From a bacterium SCSIO 12827 (GTDB taxonomy: Bacteria > Pseudomonadota > Alphaproteobacteria > Rhodospirillales > Casp-alpha2), in the NCBI GenBank assembly GCA_024397995.1, contig CP073746.1, positions 930,001 through 994,000 of the forward strand: 64,000 nt of DNA. Reading direction: 5' to 3'. Positions 36,184-46,893 of this stretch are shown here, piece after piece (the stretch's first letter is position 1; each line of letters starts with the position of its first letter). Below the pieces are notes generated by a model, which was not told where the DNA came from, did not search any database, and worked only from the letters and a program-made list of their open reading frames with translations. Made by a program: the position numbers and the translations under genes.

Positions 36184-36486
36184 CTTGCATTCCTTACTCA
36201 ATTCGCGCCGCCGACCCGATGGGGCGGGGTGCCGCCATGTCGCGGGGGGCAAGGCGGCGCCTGCCCCAGATTGGACCTTGATGGCGGAAAATCAAGGCTA
36301 TTAGGCCGATTGTCCAGGGTAAAAAAGCCTTTGCAATGCTGCCGGGGGATGCTAGCTAAGACCTCTCGTCTCCCCGGTGGCGAGGCGCCATCGCGCGCGG
36401 CCGGGCGTAGGCAGAATGGGTTAAGAAACAAGGGCCTAACGGATTAACTTCTTTTGAGTGTAAATCCCAATGCCCGGTAATTTCGG
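36184..36486. other. divergent control region between the two oxidase blocks
   Basis: 303 nt between the minus-strand assembly operon and ctaC. It must hold promoters for both, but I see no convincing -35/-10 pair. The only structure is CCTTGAT-N8-ATCAAGG at 36276-36297, whose spacer is too long for an FNR site. Confidence 0.4.
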
Positions 36487-37347
36487 ATGAGGACCATGAC
36501 CTTGAGATTGCACGCCCTGATCACAGGTGCCGCACTTTTCCTTCTTTCCTTCGGCGGCAGCGCCCTGGCGGACGGCATCGCGACGCCCTGGCAGATGAAC
36601 TTCCAGGAAGCCGCATCCCCGGTCATGGAGCAGATCGAGGATTTCCATAATTTGCTGTTCTGGATCATCACGATCATCACGCTGTTCGTGTTGGTTCTGC
36701 TGATCTACGTGATCGTCAAATTCAACGAAAAGGCCAACCCGGTCCCGTCGAAGACGACGCACAACACCTTTATCGAGGTGGTGTGGACCGTGGTGCCGAT
36801 CATCATTCTGGTGGTGATCGCCGTGCCGTCGTTCAAGTTGCTGTTCTATCAGGACAAATACGAAAACCCGGACATGACCCTCAAGGTCGTCGGCCATCAG
36901 TGGTACTGGTCCTACAGCTATCCGGATCAGGGCGGTTTCGGGTTCGACAGCCAGATTGTCCAGGAAGAGGATCTGAAGCCGGGTCAGCCGCGCCTTCTGA
37001 CCGTGGACAACTCGGTGGTTCTGCCGATCGATACCAACATCCGCGTGCTGCAGACGGCCGATGACGTGATCCATAACTGGGCCATGCCGGCCTTCGGCAT
37101 GAAGCTGGACGCCGTTCCCGGCCGGACCAACGAAAACTGGGTGCGCATCACCAAGACCGGCGATTACTACGGTCAGTGTTCGGAGCTTTGCGGTGTCGGC
37201 CATGCCTACATGCCGATCCATGTGAAGGCGGTCACGAAGGAAGAATTCGCGGCCTGGGTGGCGACGGCCAAGGCGAAGTATGCCGACTCGATGCCTGCCC
37301 CGGCGGCCGAAGAGGCTCAGGTTAAGGTCGCCCAGGCCAAAAACTGA
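36487..37347 (+). CDS. ctaC: cytochrome c oxidase subunit II
   Basis: 286 residues. Signal peptide, then two helices anchoring the N-terminus (FWIITIITLFVLVLLIYVIV; VVWTVVPIIILVVIAVPSF), then a cupredoxin domain with GHQWYWSYSYPD and the CuA site CSELCGVGHAYMPIHV. It takes electrons from cytochrome c into the aa3 oxidase. The start could be the ATG at 36487 or 36496; neither has a clear ribosome site. First gene of ctaC-ctaD-ctaG-ctaE. Confidence 0.97.
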   Translation: MRTMTLRLHALITGAALFLLSFGGSALADGIATPWQMNFQEAASPVMEQIEDFHNLLFWIITIITLFVLVLLIYVIVKFNEKANPVPSKTTHNTFIEVVWTVVPIIILVVIAVPSFKLLFYQDKYENPDMTLKVVGHQWYWSYSYPDQGGFGFDSQIVQEEDLKPGQPRLLTVDNSVVLPIDTNIRVLQTADDVIHNWAMPAFGMKLDAVPGRTNENWVRITKTGDYYGQCSELCGVGHAYMPIHVKAVTKEEFAAWVATAKAKYADSMPAPAAEEAQVKVAQAKN

Positions 37348-37425
37348 CCAGGCGGTTTGATAGCGCATTCAAGGATTCACGGCACGCTGCGGCGGCCGCA
37401 ATACAACGGAACGAGAAGAGGTTGA

Positions 37426-39054
<1,629 letters not shown>

Positions 39055-39090
39055 GGCCCGGCTCTGGAACTGGCAACGAGGATCCCGCCC

Positions 39091-39702
39091 GTGTCACGGC
39101 AACCACGTAAATCCAACAATCGGCGGACGGCGCTTGCGCTGTTCGCCGTTGTCGGCGGCATGGTCGGCCTGTCCTATGCGTCGGTCCCGTTGTACCAGTT
39201 GTTCTGTCAGGTCACCGGCTATGGCGGCACGACCCAGGTATCGACCACCGATGCCGCAGCCGTTCCGGCTGGGCTCCAGGGCAAGACGATCACCATTGCG
39301 TTCGATGCCAATGTGTCGCGTGACCTCAACTGGACCTTCCGTCCGGAACAGCGCCGGGTAACCCTTCATCCCGGGGAACAGGCGCTGGCTTTCTATTCCG
39401 CCAGGAACGACGAGAGCGCGCCGGTGACCGGCACGGCCAGTTTCAATGTGACGCCTTACAAGGCCGGTATCTATTTCACCAAGATCGAGTGCTTCTGCTT
39501 TACCGAGCAGACGCTGCAGGCCGGTCAACAGGTCGACATGCCGGTTCAGTTCTATGTCGATCCGGAATTCTTCACGGACCCCAATACCAAGGACGTAAGC
39601 GAGATCGTGCTGTCCTACACGTTTCACCGGGCGGCTGACGCGGCCCCTGCCGTTCAGAAAACCAGTGCCGTCGCCAAGGGCGACGCGCGCACGGGTGGTT
39701 GA
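39091..39702 (+). CDS. ctaG: cytochrome c oxidase assembly protein CtaG/Cox11
   Basis: 203 residues from a GTG start. One N-terminal membrane anchor (ALALFAVVGGMVGLSYASVP) is followed by the immunoglobulin-like copper domain with the copper-binding motif KIECFCFTEQTL and VDPEFFTDP. It delivers copper to the CuB site of subunit I. The family normally lies between ctaD and ctaE, as here. The Ala-rich C-terminus after FHRAADAAP is variable. Confidence 0.96.
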   Translation: MSRQPRKSNNRRTALALFAVVGGMVGLSYASVPLYQLFCQVTGYGGTTQVSTTDAAAVPAGLQGKTITIAFDANVSRDLNWTFRPEQRRVTLHPGEQALAFYSARNDESAPVTGTASFNVTPYKAGIYFTKIECFCFTEQTLQAGQQVDMPVQFYVDPEFFTDPNTKDVSEIVLSYTFHRAADAAPAVQKTSAVAKGDARTGG

Positions 39703-39770
39703 GCGGTTTCATCAGACAGGTTTAAGGGAACCTCGGTTCCTTCTACGAACGACCAAAGGGAGTAAAAATA

Positions 39771-40583
39771 ATGGCGAGTGGCGGTAATCATCCCTTCCAC
39801 ATGGTGGAGCCCTCGAAGTGGCCCCTCGTGGGATCGGTGGCGGCCTTGATAACGGCCTGCGGCAGCATCTGGTTCATGCACGGCGGCCCCTGGTACCTGA
39901 TGGCGGCCGGTTTCGTGATCATGTTCTATACCTTCTTCGGTTGGTGGAAGGACGTGATCGCCGAAAGCCTGACCCGCAAGTACCACACGGACGTGGTCTC
40001 GCACGGGCTGCGGGTCGGCATGCTGCTGTTCATCGCTTCAGAAGTGATGTTCTTCTTCGCCTTCTTCTGGGCCTTCTTCCACGCTTCGGTGCCGTTCCTG
40101 TCGAACGTCGCGACCGTGCCCTGGCCGCCGAAGGACATCCTGCCCTTCAACCCCTGGAACATCCCGTTCCTGAACACCCTGATCCTGCTGACCTCGGGTG
40201 CGACGGTGACCGTCGCCCACCATGCGATCCGCCACGGCGACAACAAGATGTGTGCGCGCTGGCTGGTCTACACGGTCATCCTGGGCATGATCTTCACGGG
40301 CTTCCAGGCCTACGAATATCACCATGCGGCCTTTGGCTTGAAAGACGGCATCTATCCGTCGACCTTCTATCTGGCCACCGGCTTCCACGGCTTCCACGTC
40401 ATCGTTGGGACGACGTTCCTGCTGGTCTGCCTGATCCGCGCGTCGAAAGGCCATTTCACGGCGGAAAAACACATCGGCTTCGAAGCCGCAGCCTGGTACT
40501 GGCACTTCGTTGACGTGGTGTGGCTGTTCCTGTTCGTCGCCATTTACTGGTGGGGCAAGGGGTCCGCGACCCAGTTGCTCTAA
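39771..40583 (+). CDS. ctaE: cytochrome c oxidase subunit III
   Basis: 270 residues, seven helices. NHPFHMVEPSKWPLVGS at the N-terminus, FIASEVMFFFAFFWAFFHAS, FYLATGFHGFHVIVGTTFL and WYWHFVDVVWLFLFVAIYWW are the family signatures. It stabilises the proton-pumping core. GGGAGT before the ATG is a good ribosome site. The gene ends the oxidase operon at a strong terminator. Confidence 0.98.
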   Translation: MASGGNHPFHMVEPSKWPLVGSVAALITACGSIWFMHGGPWYLMAAGFVIMFYTFFGWWKDVIAESLTRKYHTDVVSHGLRVGMLLFIASEVMFFFAFFWAFFHASVPFLSNVATVPWPPKDILPFNPWNIPFLNTLILLTSGATVTVAHHAIRHGDNKMCARWLVYTVILGMIFTGFQAYEYHHAAFGLKDGIYPSTFYLATGFHGFHVIVGTTFLLVCLIRASKGHFTAEKHIGFEAAAWYWHFVDVVWLFLFVAIYWWGKGSATQLL

Positions 40584-40608
40584 GTCGGCGACATTCCTTT
40601 GGTATCGG

Positions 40609-40641
40609 AAACGCTCCCCCCCGGGGGAGCGTTTTCTTTTG
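40609..40641 (+). terminator. Rho-independent terminator of the ctaC-ctaE operon
   Basis: AAACGCTCCCCC (40609-40620) pairs with GGGGGAGCGTTT (40623-40634), followed by TCTTTT. Twelve base pairs plus a U-rich tail make this the clearest terminator in the window. Confidence 0.9.
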
Positions 40642-40732
40642 TGGGTTTTCATCAGCGGTTGCTGGTAATCGGCGCACCGCACCCTTATCTTCAATTCACG
40701 ACTGGGAAATGTAGAATTTTCAGGAGTTGGCC

Positions 40733-41140
40733 ATGAACGACCTTGCGAGCAATCCATCCCCCGTTACGGACGACGACGGCGCCTCGCCAGTGGTGCGTGG
40801 CATCAAGGGCCGTTGTCCGCGCTGCGGCGAGGGGCGGCTGTTCAAGGGCTACCTCAAGGTCGCTGATACCTGCGATGTCTGCGGCATGAGCTTTCATGGC
40901 CACGACACGGGCGATGGGCCCGTGGTGCCGGTGCTGCTGATTATCGGCGGGATCATCGTCGGATTGGCATTGGCGCTTGAAGTTGTCTACGAGCCCCCTG
41001 TCTGGGTCCATCTGTTGCTATGGATTCCCCTCGGCACACTGCTGACCCTCGGCATCATGGTGCCCTTGAAGGGTATGGCCGTGGGGCTACAGTACAAGTA
41101 TCGGTCGACTGAGGAAGACACTCGACTGGGCGGTATTTAA
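40733..41140 (+). CDS. DUF983 family membrane protein
   Basis: 135 residues from the ATG at 40733, six nt after AGGAG (the TTG at 40727 would leave no spacing). A zinc-ribbon-like head, GRCPRCGEGRLFKGYL...CDVCGMSFHGHD, is followed by two membrane helices (VPVLLIIGGIIVGLALALEV; VHLLLWIPLGTLLTLGIMVP). DUF983 genes accompany cytochrome oxidase clusters in alphaproteobacteria; the role is unproven but assembly or metal handling is likely. It lies after the operon terminator and so probably has its own promoter. SURF1, often found next to it, is absent. Confidence 0.92.
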   Translation: MNDLASNPSPVTDDDGASPVVRGIKGRCPRCGEGRLFKGYLKVADTCDVCGMSFHGHDTGDGPVVPVLLIIGGIIVGLALALEVVYEPPVWVHLLLWIPLGTLLTLGIMVPLKGMAVGLQYKYRSTEEDTRLGGI

Positions 41141-41195
41141 ATCCTGCCTTGGCGGTTCAGGCTCCGCAAGGTGGGCCGTTGAAGGGTTGTTCTTC

Positions 41196-41990
41196 CTATC
41201 GGCTGCGTAGTGCCAGGAAACTGGCGGTTCCACGAATTCGCGGATCGGCCGATTCTTCGAAAATATATTCGATACGCGAGAATCCAAGGCTGCGAAGCAT
41301 CAGTTCGTAGGGATTGGCGAACAGGTAATGCGTATGTCCGGGCACCAGTTCGAACATGACCGGCCGATTGCTGGAGATTTCGCCGCCTTTGTTCGCCAGG
41401 TAATCGCGACAAACAATCATATCGGAAATCTCGCTGGCCTTGCGCAGGACCATGAAGGCGAGATCGGGCAGCAGCATGCACAACACACCCGAGGCGAGAA
41501 ACATATCGAACCGCTCCCGTCCCAGATCTTCGGTGGTCAATTCAACAAAATCTTCCGCGGTCCCGGCCTGAAAGCGGTGCTGCGGGTACTTCTTTGCCCC
41601 ATCCTCAGCCAGCAAAGGAAGGGCTTCCATGCCGTAGAAGCCAAGGTCGACTTCCGGGTTGAACTTCTCGAAATGGCGCACGGTGCCACCGTTGGCGGCG
41701 CCGATTTCGACGATAGAGAGCCCTGTTTGCCCTCGGTCTTGAGTGAGTCGAACCGCGCGGTCGAGGATCGGTTTGGTGGTTTCGAAGCCTGGGCCGCTGT
41801 ATTCCGAAAGCTGATCCGCGATGATCTCAGCCTCCATTTCGGGTGAAATTTTACCGTCGCAGCCCTGGTTTCGGGTGACCCAAAATGCCTTTTGCTGCTC
41901 GTAGAGCTGCGTAGCCTGCATCGGGTTGCTGAGTTCCATATAGGTACGACCTAATCCGTCGTCCCAACGGGCGCCTATTTGAAAAGCCAT
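41196..41990 (-). CDS. class I SAM-dependent methyltransferase
   Basis: 264 residues from the ATG at 41990, with GGAG nine nt upstream. Motif I is SIVEIGAANGGTVRHF, motif II-like FDMFLASGVLCML, and the fold continues with VPGHTHYLFANPYELMLRSL. The substrate is unknown; neighbours hint at surface-polysaccharide or small-molecule decoration. The gene belongs to a two-gene islet with AT-rich flanks, divergent from a sulfotransferase-like gene. Confidence 0.8.
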   Translation of the reverse strand: MAFQIGARWDDGLGRTYMELSNPMQATQLYEQQKAFWVTRNQGCDGKISPEMEAEIIADQLSEYSGPGFETTKPILDRAVRLTQDRGQTGLSIVEIGAANGGTVRHFEKFNPEVDLGFYGMEALPLLAEDGAKKYPQHRFQAGTAEDFVELTTEDLGRERFDMFLASGVLCMLLPDLAFMVLRKASEISDMIVCRDYLANKGGEISSNRPVMFELVPGHTHYLFANPYELMLRSLGFSRIEYIFEESADPRIRGTASFLALRSR

Positions 41991-42207
41991 GTTTATTGCT
42001 CCAAGGCGTGAAATGCTGAAACACTGAATTTTCAAGTAGAATCAAGGCAAGCTACGTCAAAGTCCAATTAAAACGATGGCTGTCGAAGCCGTCAATTAAC
42101 TACGTTAGAGGGATTGAAAATTACCGCATAGTTCGAATTAAAGTCTCGGTAATCGCTAGAGGCTAGGGTCGTGGCATCGTTCGCAAAAAAATGATCTGGA
42201 GGGGCGG

Positions 42208-43203
42208 TTGTCCCGGGAATTCTATTTACACGTCGGGCTGCAGAGATGTGCTTCAACCTTGATTGAAAACACGTTCCTGGCACCTGGGCACGATGTCTCC
42301 GCCGCGCTTAGGGGAGGCGGAATACTCCCGTTGCTCGACCTTCATCTGCACCTCAGGGATCATCGGGAAGACGTCCATTGGACCGGCGAATTCGTCGGCC
42401 AGTTAAGACGTAGGTATGTAATGCCGCAAACCCGTGACGCTGCCTGGCGAGGCTTTTTCCTGACAGAGGAAGGCCTTTCTGCCTCTTGGCTGGCCAGCGG
42501 CCCCGGGATCGATATAAAGGCGCGGGCAGGGCACCTTGCCGCCCTGCTTGAGGGTTTCAAGGTGCGGATCCTGCTGTTGGTCAGGGATCAGGCGTCGTTT
42601 GTCCGCTCGCTCTATGCCTTGCATCTTCAGAACGGCGGAACGCAAGGGTTCGCGGAATTTGTTGGCGGCATCCCGCTGTCCGCGCTTGATTGGTTGGACA
42701 TCGCTCGCACGTACCAAGGTTCATTCGGGCAAGAGAATATCCACGTCATTCCCTATAACGCCGAATGCTACCAGTTGGGCACGCCGCCCTATCCTGGGTT
42801 CCTCAGCGCCCTTCAAGGGGCGATGGGCATTTCTGATCCTGTCGAAGTGCCGAGAAATCATCTGTTCAATCCAAGTATCAAGACCAACCTTCTGCCCCTG
42901 CAACTTGCGGCGAATAAGGTCCTCGCGCCGCCGCTGGCACGCGACGTCAGCAGCCTTCTGCGATCCGGGGTGACGGAGCCTGTCCGTGTCATTCAGTCCG
43001 TGCGGCAGAACCGCGGGCGCGAAGACGCCGCGTCGATTCGGGCGGCGCTTGCCGTTGAGGCGGTAAAACAGGCCACCGAGGAAGCGACGCCGTTCAGCGC
43101 CGAGGAACAGCGGGCTTATCTGGCAAATTTCAACGCCGGTAACAGAGATCTGTTTGCGCAATTCATGGCGGACTACGACGCCTCGGCATTTCTGGCGACC
43201 TAG
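42208..43203 (+). CDS. sulfotransferase-like protein
   Basis: 331 residues from a TTG at 42208 with GGAGG five nt upstream. YLHVGLQRCASTLIENTFL resembles the PAPS 5'-phosphosulfate loop (HxGxxKTGST-like, with Arg-Cys in place of Lys-Thr-Gly), and VRILLLVRDQASFVRSLYAL the 3'-phosphate motif (R...S). The rest is not closely recognisable. It may sulfate a glycan or lipid, or be a catalytically divergent member. The 217-nt AT-rich spacer before it carries no gene I can see. Confidence 0.65.
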   Translation: MSREFYLHVGLQRCASTLIENTFLAPGHDVSAALRGGGILPLLDLHLHLRDHREDVHWTGEFVGQLRRRYVMPQTRDAAWRGFFLTEEGLSASWLASGPGIDIKARAGHLAALLEGFKVRILLLVRDQASFVRSLYALHLQNGGTQGFAEFVGGIPLSALDWLDIARTYQGSFGQENIHVIPYNAECYQLGTPPYPGFLSALQGAMGISDPVEVPRNHLFNPSIKTNLLPLQLAANKVLAPPLARDVSSLLRSGVTEPVRVIQSVRQNRGREDAASIRAALAVEAVKQATEEATPFSAEEQRAYLANFNAGNRDLFAQFMADYDASAFLAT

Positions 43204-43240
43204 GGAACGCGGCCGGGGAAGTCGTCCGATCAGGCGGGAT

Positions 43241-43459
43241 TTATGGGCGGCCGGACCGGGCCTGTGCTGGTGGGCAGGGCACGCTTGCGTAGGAACAAAA
43301 TACGCAGCAGTCGCCCGGTTCCGGCGTCAACAGGCTGCCGCATTCCATGCATTGGTAATAGTAGATGCACTGATCCGTCGGCATGACTTCCGTCGCCGTA
43401 TGCTCGCACATGGGGCAGGTCAGGGTCGTGATCTGGGAAATGGGGCCGTCGATGCTCAT
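43241..43459 (-). CDS. GDCCVxC domain zinc-ribbon protein
   Basis: 72 residues. The ATG at 43459 is preferred over 43465 because AGGA is eight nt upstream. CPMCEHTATEVMPTDQC, YYYQCMECGSLLTPEPGDCC and CVFCSYASVPCPP give eleven cysteines in the pattern of the GDCCVxC family. Some members carry selenocysteine in this motif; here all positions are Cys. Function unknown; metal or redox role likely. It starts 10 nt after the SLC13-type transporter stop. Confidence 0.88.
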   Translation of the reverse strand: MSIDGPISQITTLTCPMCEHTATEVMPTDQCIYYYQCMECGSLLTPEPGDCCVFCSYASVPCPPAQARSGRP

Positions 43460-43469
43460 GCCCATGATC

Positions 43470-44867
43470 CTACGGCAGATAGCCCAGGAAGCGCCACCAC
43501 AGGTAGCTCAGCGGCAGCAGAAACACGATGGTCAGGGCCGCCAGCAGCAGCGTGAACCGCCCGGCCTGGCGCAGGCTGACGCCGCCCAGCTGTATCGCCA
43601 CCACCAGGGGCGGGACCTGGTAGGGCAGAAACATGGTCGAATATCCCAGCACGAAGGTCATCAGTACGGTGACCAGGGGAAAGCCCGTGGCCGTGGCCAG
43701 ATCCTGGGCGAACGGCGGCAGCACGGCGGGCACGCTTGGGGCCGTGGCTAAAATGCCGGTGACCGAACCCAGTCCGATCAGGGTGGCGAAGTTGGTCGCG
43801 GGCGTCGTGGGGTCGAGCGGCAGCAGCGGCAGGATGCGGGCCGCCAGTTCCCGGCCGACGCCGGAATCGACGATGATCGCGGCCACGGACAGCACGGCGG
43901 CGATATAGATGACCGAGGCCGTGTTGAAGCGGGTCATGAAATCGTCCTTGCTGACCAGATCAACGCCGGGCAGAAGACAGACGACGCCCGCCGACAGGGC
44001 GACCCAGGCCGGCGAAATGCCGTGCCAGAAATCGAGCGCCCAAAGGGCCAGGGTGATCACCAGAACATAGGACAAAACCTTTTCGTCCCGGGTCATAGGC
44101 GTCGTATGTGCGGTTTGGGCGGTGGATCCTTCCGCGCGGTCGGGAAACAGCATCAGGACGGCGAAATAGATGGCGATGGCCTTGAACACCCCAATGATCG
44201 GAAAGTGCAACAGCAGATAAGCGCCGTAAGTGAAATGCAGGCCGTAGAGCGTTTCCGCCGTGCCGGCCAGGACCATGTTGGGCACGTTGGCGGGCAGGAT
44301 GGCGACAGCGGGCATCCAGGTGCCGCAGGCGACGGCCATGACCAGGCCGAGGCGCCCGTTACGGCCTTCGGTAAAGCCCAGGCGGTCGGCCAGGGCCAGG
44401 GCGATCGGCACCAGCAGGATCACCCGCCCCATGGTCGACGGCATGACGAACGACAGCGCCACCCCGACCAGGATCATGGCCGCGACCTGGGCCTTGTAGG
44501 TTTCGCCGAACAGGCCCGTCAGACGCGCCGCCAGACGCCCGCCCAGGCCCGTGCGGGTGACCGCGATGCCGACGATCAGGCCGCCGAAGGTCAGCCATAG
44601 GGCGGTCGATGACCAGCCGGCAAAGATGATGTCCGCCGGTGCGACGGCGATCAGCGAGGCCACGGCGAAGAAGGCAAGCCCGGTCACGAATTCCGGGATG
44701 ACGCCGGTGGCGAAGAACCCCATGGCGAACAGGATGAGCGCGGCGCCCCGCAAAACCTTGGGCTCCCAGCCTTCGGGGGTCGGTGCCAACAGAAGGATGA
44801 CGGCAATGGCGAGTACGGCAAGCGCCGTCCACCGGGGCAGGGTCATTATTCGGCTTGATGCTGGCAT
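43470..44867 (-). CDS. SLC13/DASS family sodium-anion symporter
   Basis: 465 residues, about twelve helices. The start at 44867 follows GGAGG. VALSFVMPSTMGRVILLVPI and VTGILATAPSVPAVLPPFAQ are the two repeat hairpins with the SNT-like anion/Na sites (here MPSTMGR and TAPSVP) in the divalent anion:Na symporter fold. Substrate could be a dicarboxylate, sulfate or citrate. Co-directional with the GDCCVxC gene. Confidence 0.88.
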   Translation of the reverse strand: MPASSRIMTLPRWTALAVLAIAVILLLAPTPEGWEPKVLRGAALILFAMGFFATGVIPEFVTGLAFFAVASLIAVAPADIIFAGWSSTALWLTFGGLIVGIAVTRTGLGGRLAARLTGLFGETYKAQVAAMILVGVALSFVMPSTMGRVILLVPIALALADRLGFTEGRNGRLGLVMAVACGTWMPAVAILPANVPNMVLAGTAETLYGLHFTYGAYLLLHFPIIGVFKAIAIYFAVLMLFPDRAEGSTAQTAHTTPMTRDEKVLSYVLVITLALWALDFWHGISPAWVALSAGVVCLLPGVDLVSKDDFMTRFNTASVIYIAAVLSVAAIIVDSGVGRELAARILPLLPLDPTTPATNFATLIGLGSVTGILATAPSVPAVLPPFAQDLATATGFPLVTVLMTFVLGYSTMFLPYQVPPLVVAIQLGGVSLRQAGRFTLLLAALTIVFLLPLSYLWWRFLGYLP

Positions 44868-45036
44868 GGGTCCTCCGCTGCTCCGAATGAGCGCCCCCGC
44901 CATGCTTTTAACGGTCAGGCCGGTGCGGGAAAAGCGCTCAATGCCGGGCAATTGACAGAGCCGACCCGTGGCGCGGATCGACAAAGAGCGATACACTTGT
45001 TTCAAACGTCGCCGTCCATTGCTGGAAGCTGACCGC

Positions 45037-46887
45037 ATGACCAAGACATCCAAGAAATCACCGCCCCGCATCGAGGCCAAGGAAGGTGATCAGGCTTCGC
45101 CGTTCCCCGACCCGGAAGAGGCGCAGCGCGCGGCCCAGGCGCTGAACGAACGCTGCCAACGCATCATGCGGCGGTTCTGGGACCGCCAGGCGGAACAGCA
45201 TGGTTTTCAGATTCCGGATCCGTTGGTGGTCGGCAAGGCGTTTTTCGAACTGGGGGCCGCCATGCTGCAGGACCCGGCCAAGCTGGCCGAAGCGCAATCG
45301 AAATTGTGGCAGGGCTACGCCGACCTGTTCGATTCTGCGTCCAAGCGCCTGAATGGGGAGGAAGCCGCCCCGGTGGCCGCGCCCGCCCCGGACGACAAGC
45401 GGTTCAAGGATGAGGCCTGGTCGGAAAACGTCCTGTTCGACACCCTAAAGCAGTCCTACTTGTTGACGTCGAACTGGATTCGCGAGGCGGTCAGCGACGT
45501 TGACGGCCTGGACCCCAAGACGCGGGAGAAGGTCACCTTCTATACCCGGCAATGGGTCAATGCCCTGGCGCCCACCAATTTCGCTGCGACCAATCCCAAG
45601 GTCATCCAGCGCACCCTCGACACCAAGGGTGAGAACTTGGTCAAGGGCCTGGACCATTTGTTGACGGATCTGGAGCGCGGCGAGGGCCAGCTGCGTATTT
45701 CCATGACCGACGAAACGGCTTTCACCTTGGGGCAAAACATTGCGGTCAGTCCGGGCAAGGTCGTCTACCAGAACGATCTGATGCAGCTGATCCAATACGC
45801 GCCGTCGACGGAAAAGGTGTTCAAACGGCCGCTTCTGATCGTGCCGCCCTGGATCAACAAGTTCTATATCCTGGATTTGCAGCCCAAGAATTCGTTCATC
45901 AAATGGGCCGTCGACCAGGGCCATACGGTGTTCGTCGTGTCCTGGGTCAATCCCGATGAAAGCCTGGCTGACAAGTCCTTCGAGGACTACATGCTCGAAG
46001 GCCCCCTGGCCGCCCTGGACGCAATCCGCGGCGCCACGGGCGAGGACAGCGTCAATGTCATTGGCTATTGCATCGGCGGCACTTTGACGGCGTCGACCCT
46101 GGCTTATCTGGCGGCGCAGCCGGAAGGCGCCAAATACACCGCCGACCGTGTCGCCTCCGCCACTTTTTTCACGACCATGACGGATTTTTCGGAACCCGGC
46201 GAACTGGGTGTGTTCATCGACGAGGAGCAGTTGGACCTGCTTGAGGAACATATGGCGGAAAAGGGCTACCTCGAAGGCAGCTACATGAGCCAGGTGTTCA
46301 ACATGATGCGGGACAACGACCTGATCTGGTCTTTTGTCGTCAACAATTACCTGCTGGGCCGCGAGCCGATGGCCTTCGACCTGCTGTACTGGAATTCCGA
46401 CAACACGCGCATGCCCGCCATGATGCACGGCATGTACCTGCGCAAGATGTATCTGGAAAACCGGCTGGTGAAACCGGGTGGGATCGAACTTGCCGGAACG
46501 CCGATCGACCTGACGAAAATCAAGACGCCGGTCTACATGCTGTCGACCTCTGATGACCACATCGCGCCGTGGAAATCGACCTATGCGGCGACCCAGCTTT
46601 ATGCCGGGCCGGTGCGCTTCGTGCTGTCCGCTTCGGGCCATATCGCGGGTGTGATCAACCCGCCGGCGGCGAACAAGTACTGCCACTGGATCAACACCAA
46701 GTCGCCCAAGGATCCGGACGTCTGGTTCAATGCGGCGACCCGACATGAGGGCTCGTGGTGGCCCGATTGGCAAAAGTGGATCGGAAAAAAATCAGGCGGC
46801 CAGGTCGCCGCCCGCAGGCCGGGCGACGGTAAGCTGGCGACCATCGAAGATGCGCCCGGGTCTTATGCGGCGGTGCGCCTGGGCTAA
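45037..46887 (+). CDS. phaC: class I poly(R)-hydroxyalkanoate synthase
   Basis: 616 residues from the ATG at 45037. The catalytic triad is C345 in VIGYCIGGTL, D506 in STSDDHIAPW and H535 in SASGHIAGV, with the same relative spacing as C319/D480/H508 of Ralstonia. ADVFV-like core segments KRPLLIVPPWINKFYILDL and WNSDNTRMPAMMHGMYLR are class I hallmarks. It polymerises 3-hydroxyacyl-CoA into storage granules; PhaZ at 16949-18184 would break them down. No phaA, phaB or phasin gene is adjacent. A ~25-residue longer N-terminus than Ralstonia. Confidence 0.96.
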   Translation: MTKTSKKSPPRIEAKEGDQASPFPDPEEAQRAAQALNERCQRIMRRFWDRQAEQHGFQIPDPLVVGKAFFELGAAMLQDPAKLAEAQSKLWQGYADLFDSASKRLNGEEAAPVAAPAPDDKRFKDEAWSENVLFDTLKQSYLLTSNWIREAVSDVDGLDPKTREKVTFYTRQWVNALAPTNFAATNPKVIQRTLDTKGENLVKGLDHLLTDLERGEGQLRISMTDETAFTLGQNIAVSPGKVVYQNDLMQLIQYAPSTEKVFKRPLLIVPPWINKFYILDLQPKNSFIKWAVDQGHTVFVVSWVNPDESLADKSFEDYMLEGPLAALDAIRGATGEDSVNVIGYCIGGTLTASTLAYLAAQPEGAKYTADRVASATFFTTMTDFSEPGELGVFIDEEQLDLLEEHMAEKGYLEGSYMSQVFNMMRDNDLIWSFVVNNYLLGREPMAFDLLYWNSDNTRMPAMMHGMYLRKMYLENRLVKPGGIELAGTPIDLTKIKTPVYMLSTSDDHIAPWKSTYAATQLYAGPVRFVLSASGHIAGVINPPAANKYCHWINTKSPKDPDVWFNAATRHEGSWWPDWQKWIGKKSGGQVAARRPGDGKLATIEDAPGSYAAVRLG

Positions 46888-46893
46888 GGCGGA

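Noticed and set aside
36276-36297. CCTTGAT-N8-ATCAAGG as an FNR site between the oxidase blocks
   Set aside because: FNR half-sites TTGAT/ATCAA are separated by 4 nt; here the gap is 8 nt, which places them on different helix faces.
43241-43459. A selenocysteine codon in the GDCCVxC protein
   Set aside because: All positions of the motif are ordinary Cys codons, there is no in-frame TGA before the real stop, and no SECIS-like hairpin is evident.
45445-46773. A 442-codon minus-strand frame opposite phaC
   Set aside because: phaC is unambiguous with full catalytic triad; the mirror frame is His/Gln/Arg-rich with no recognisable motif.
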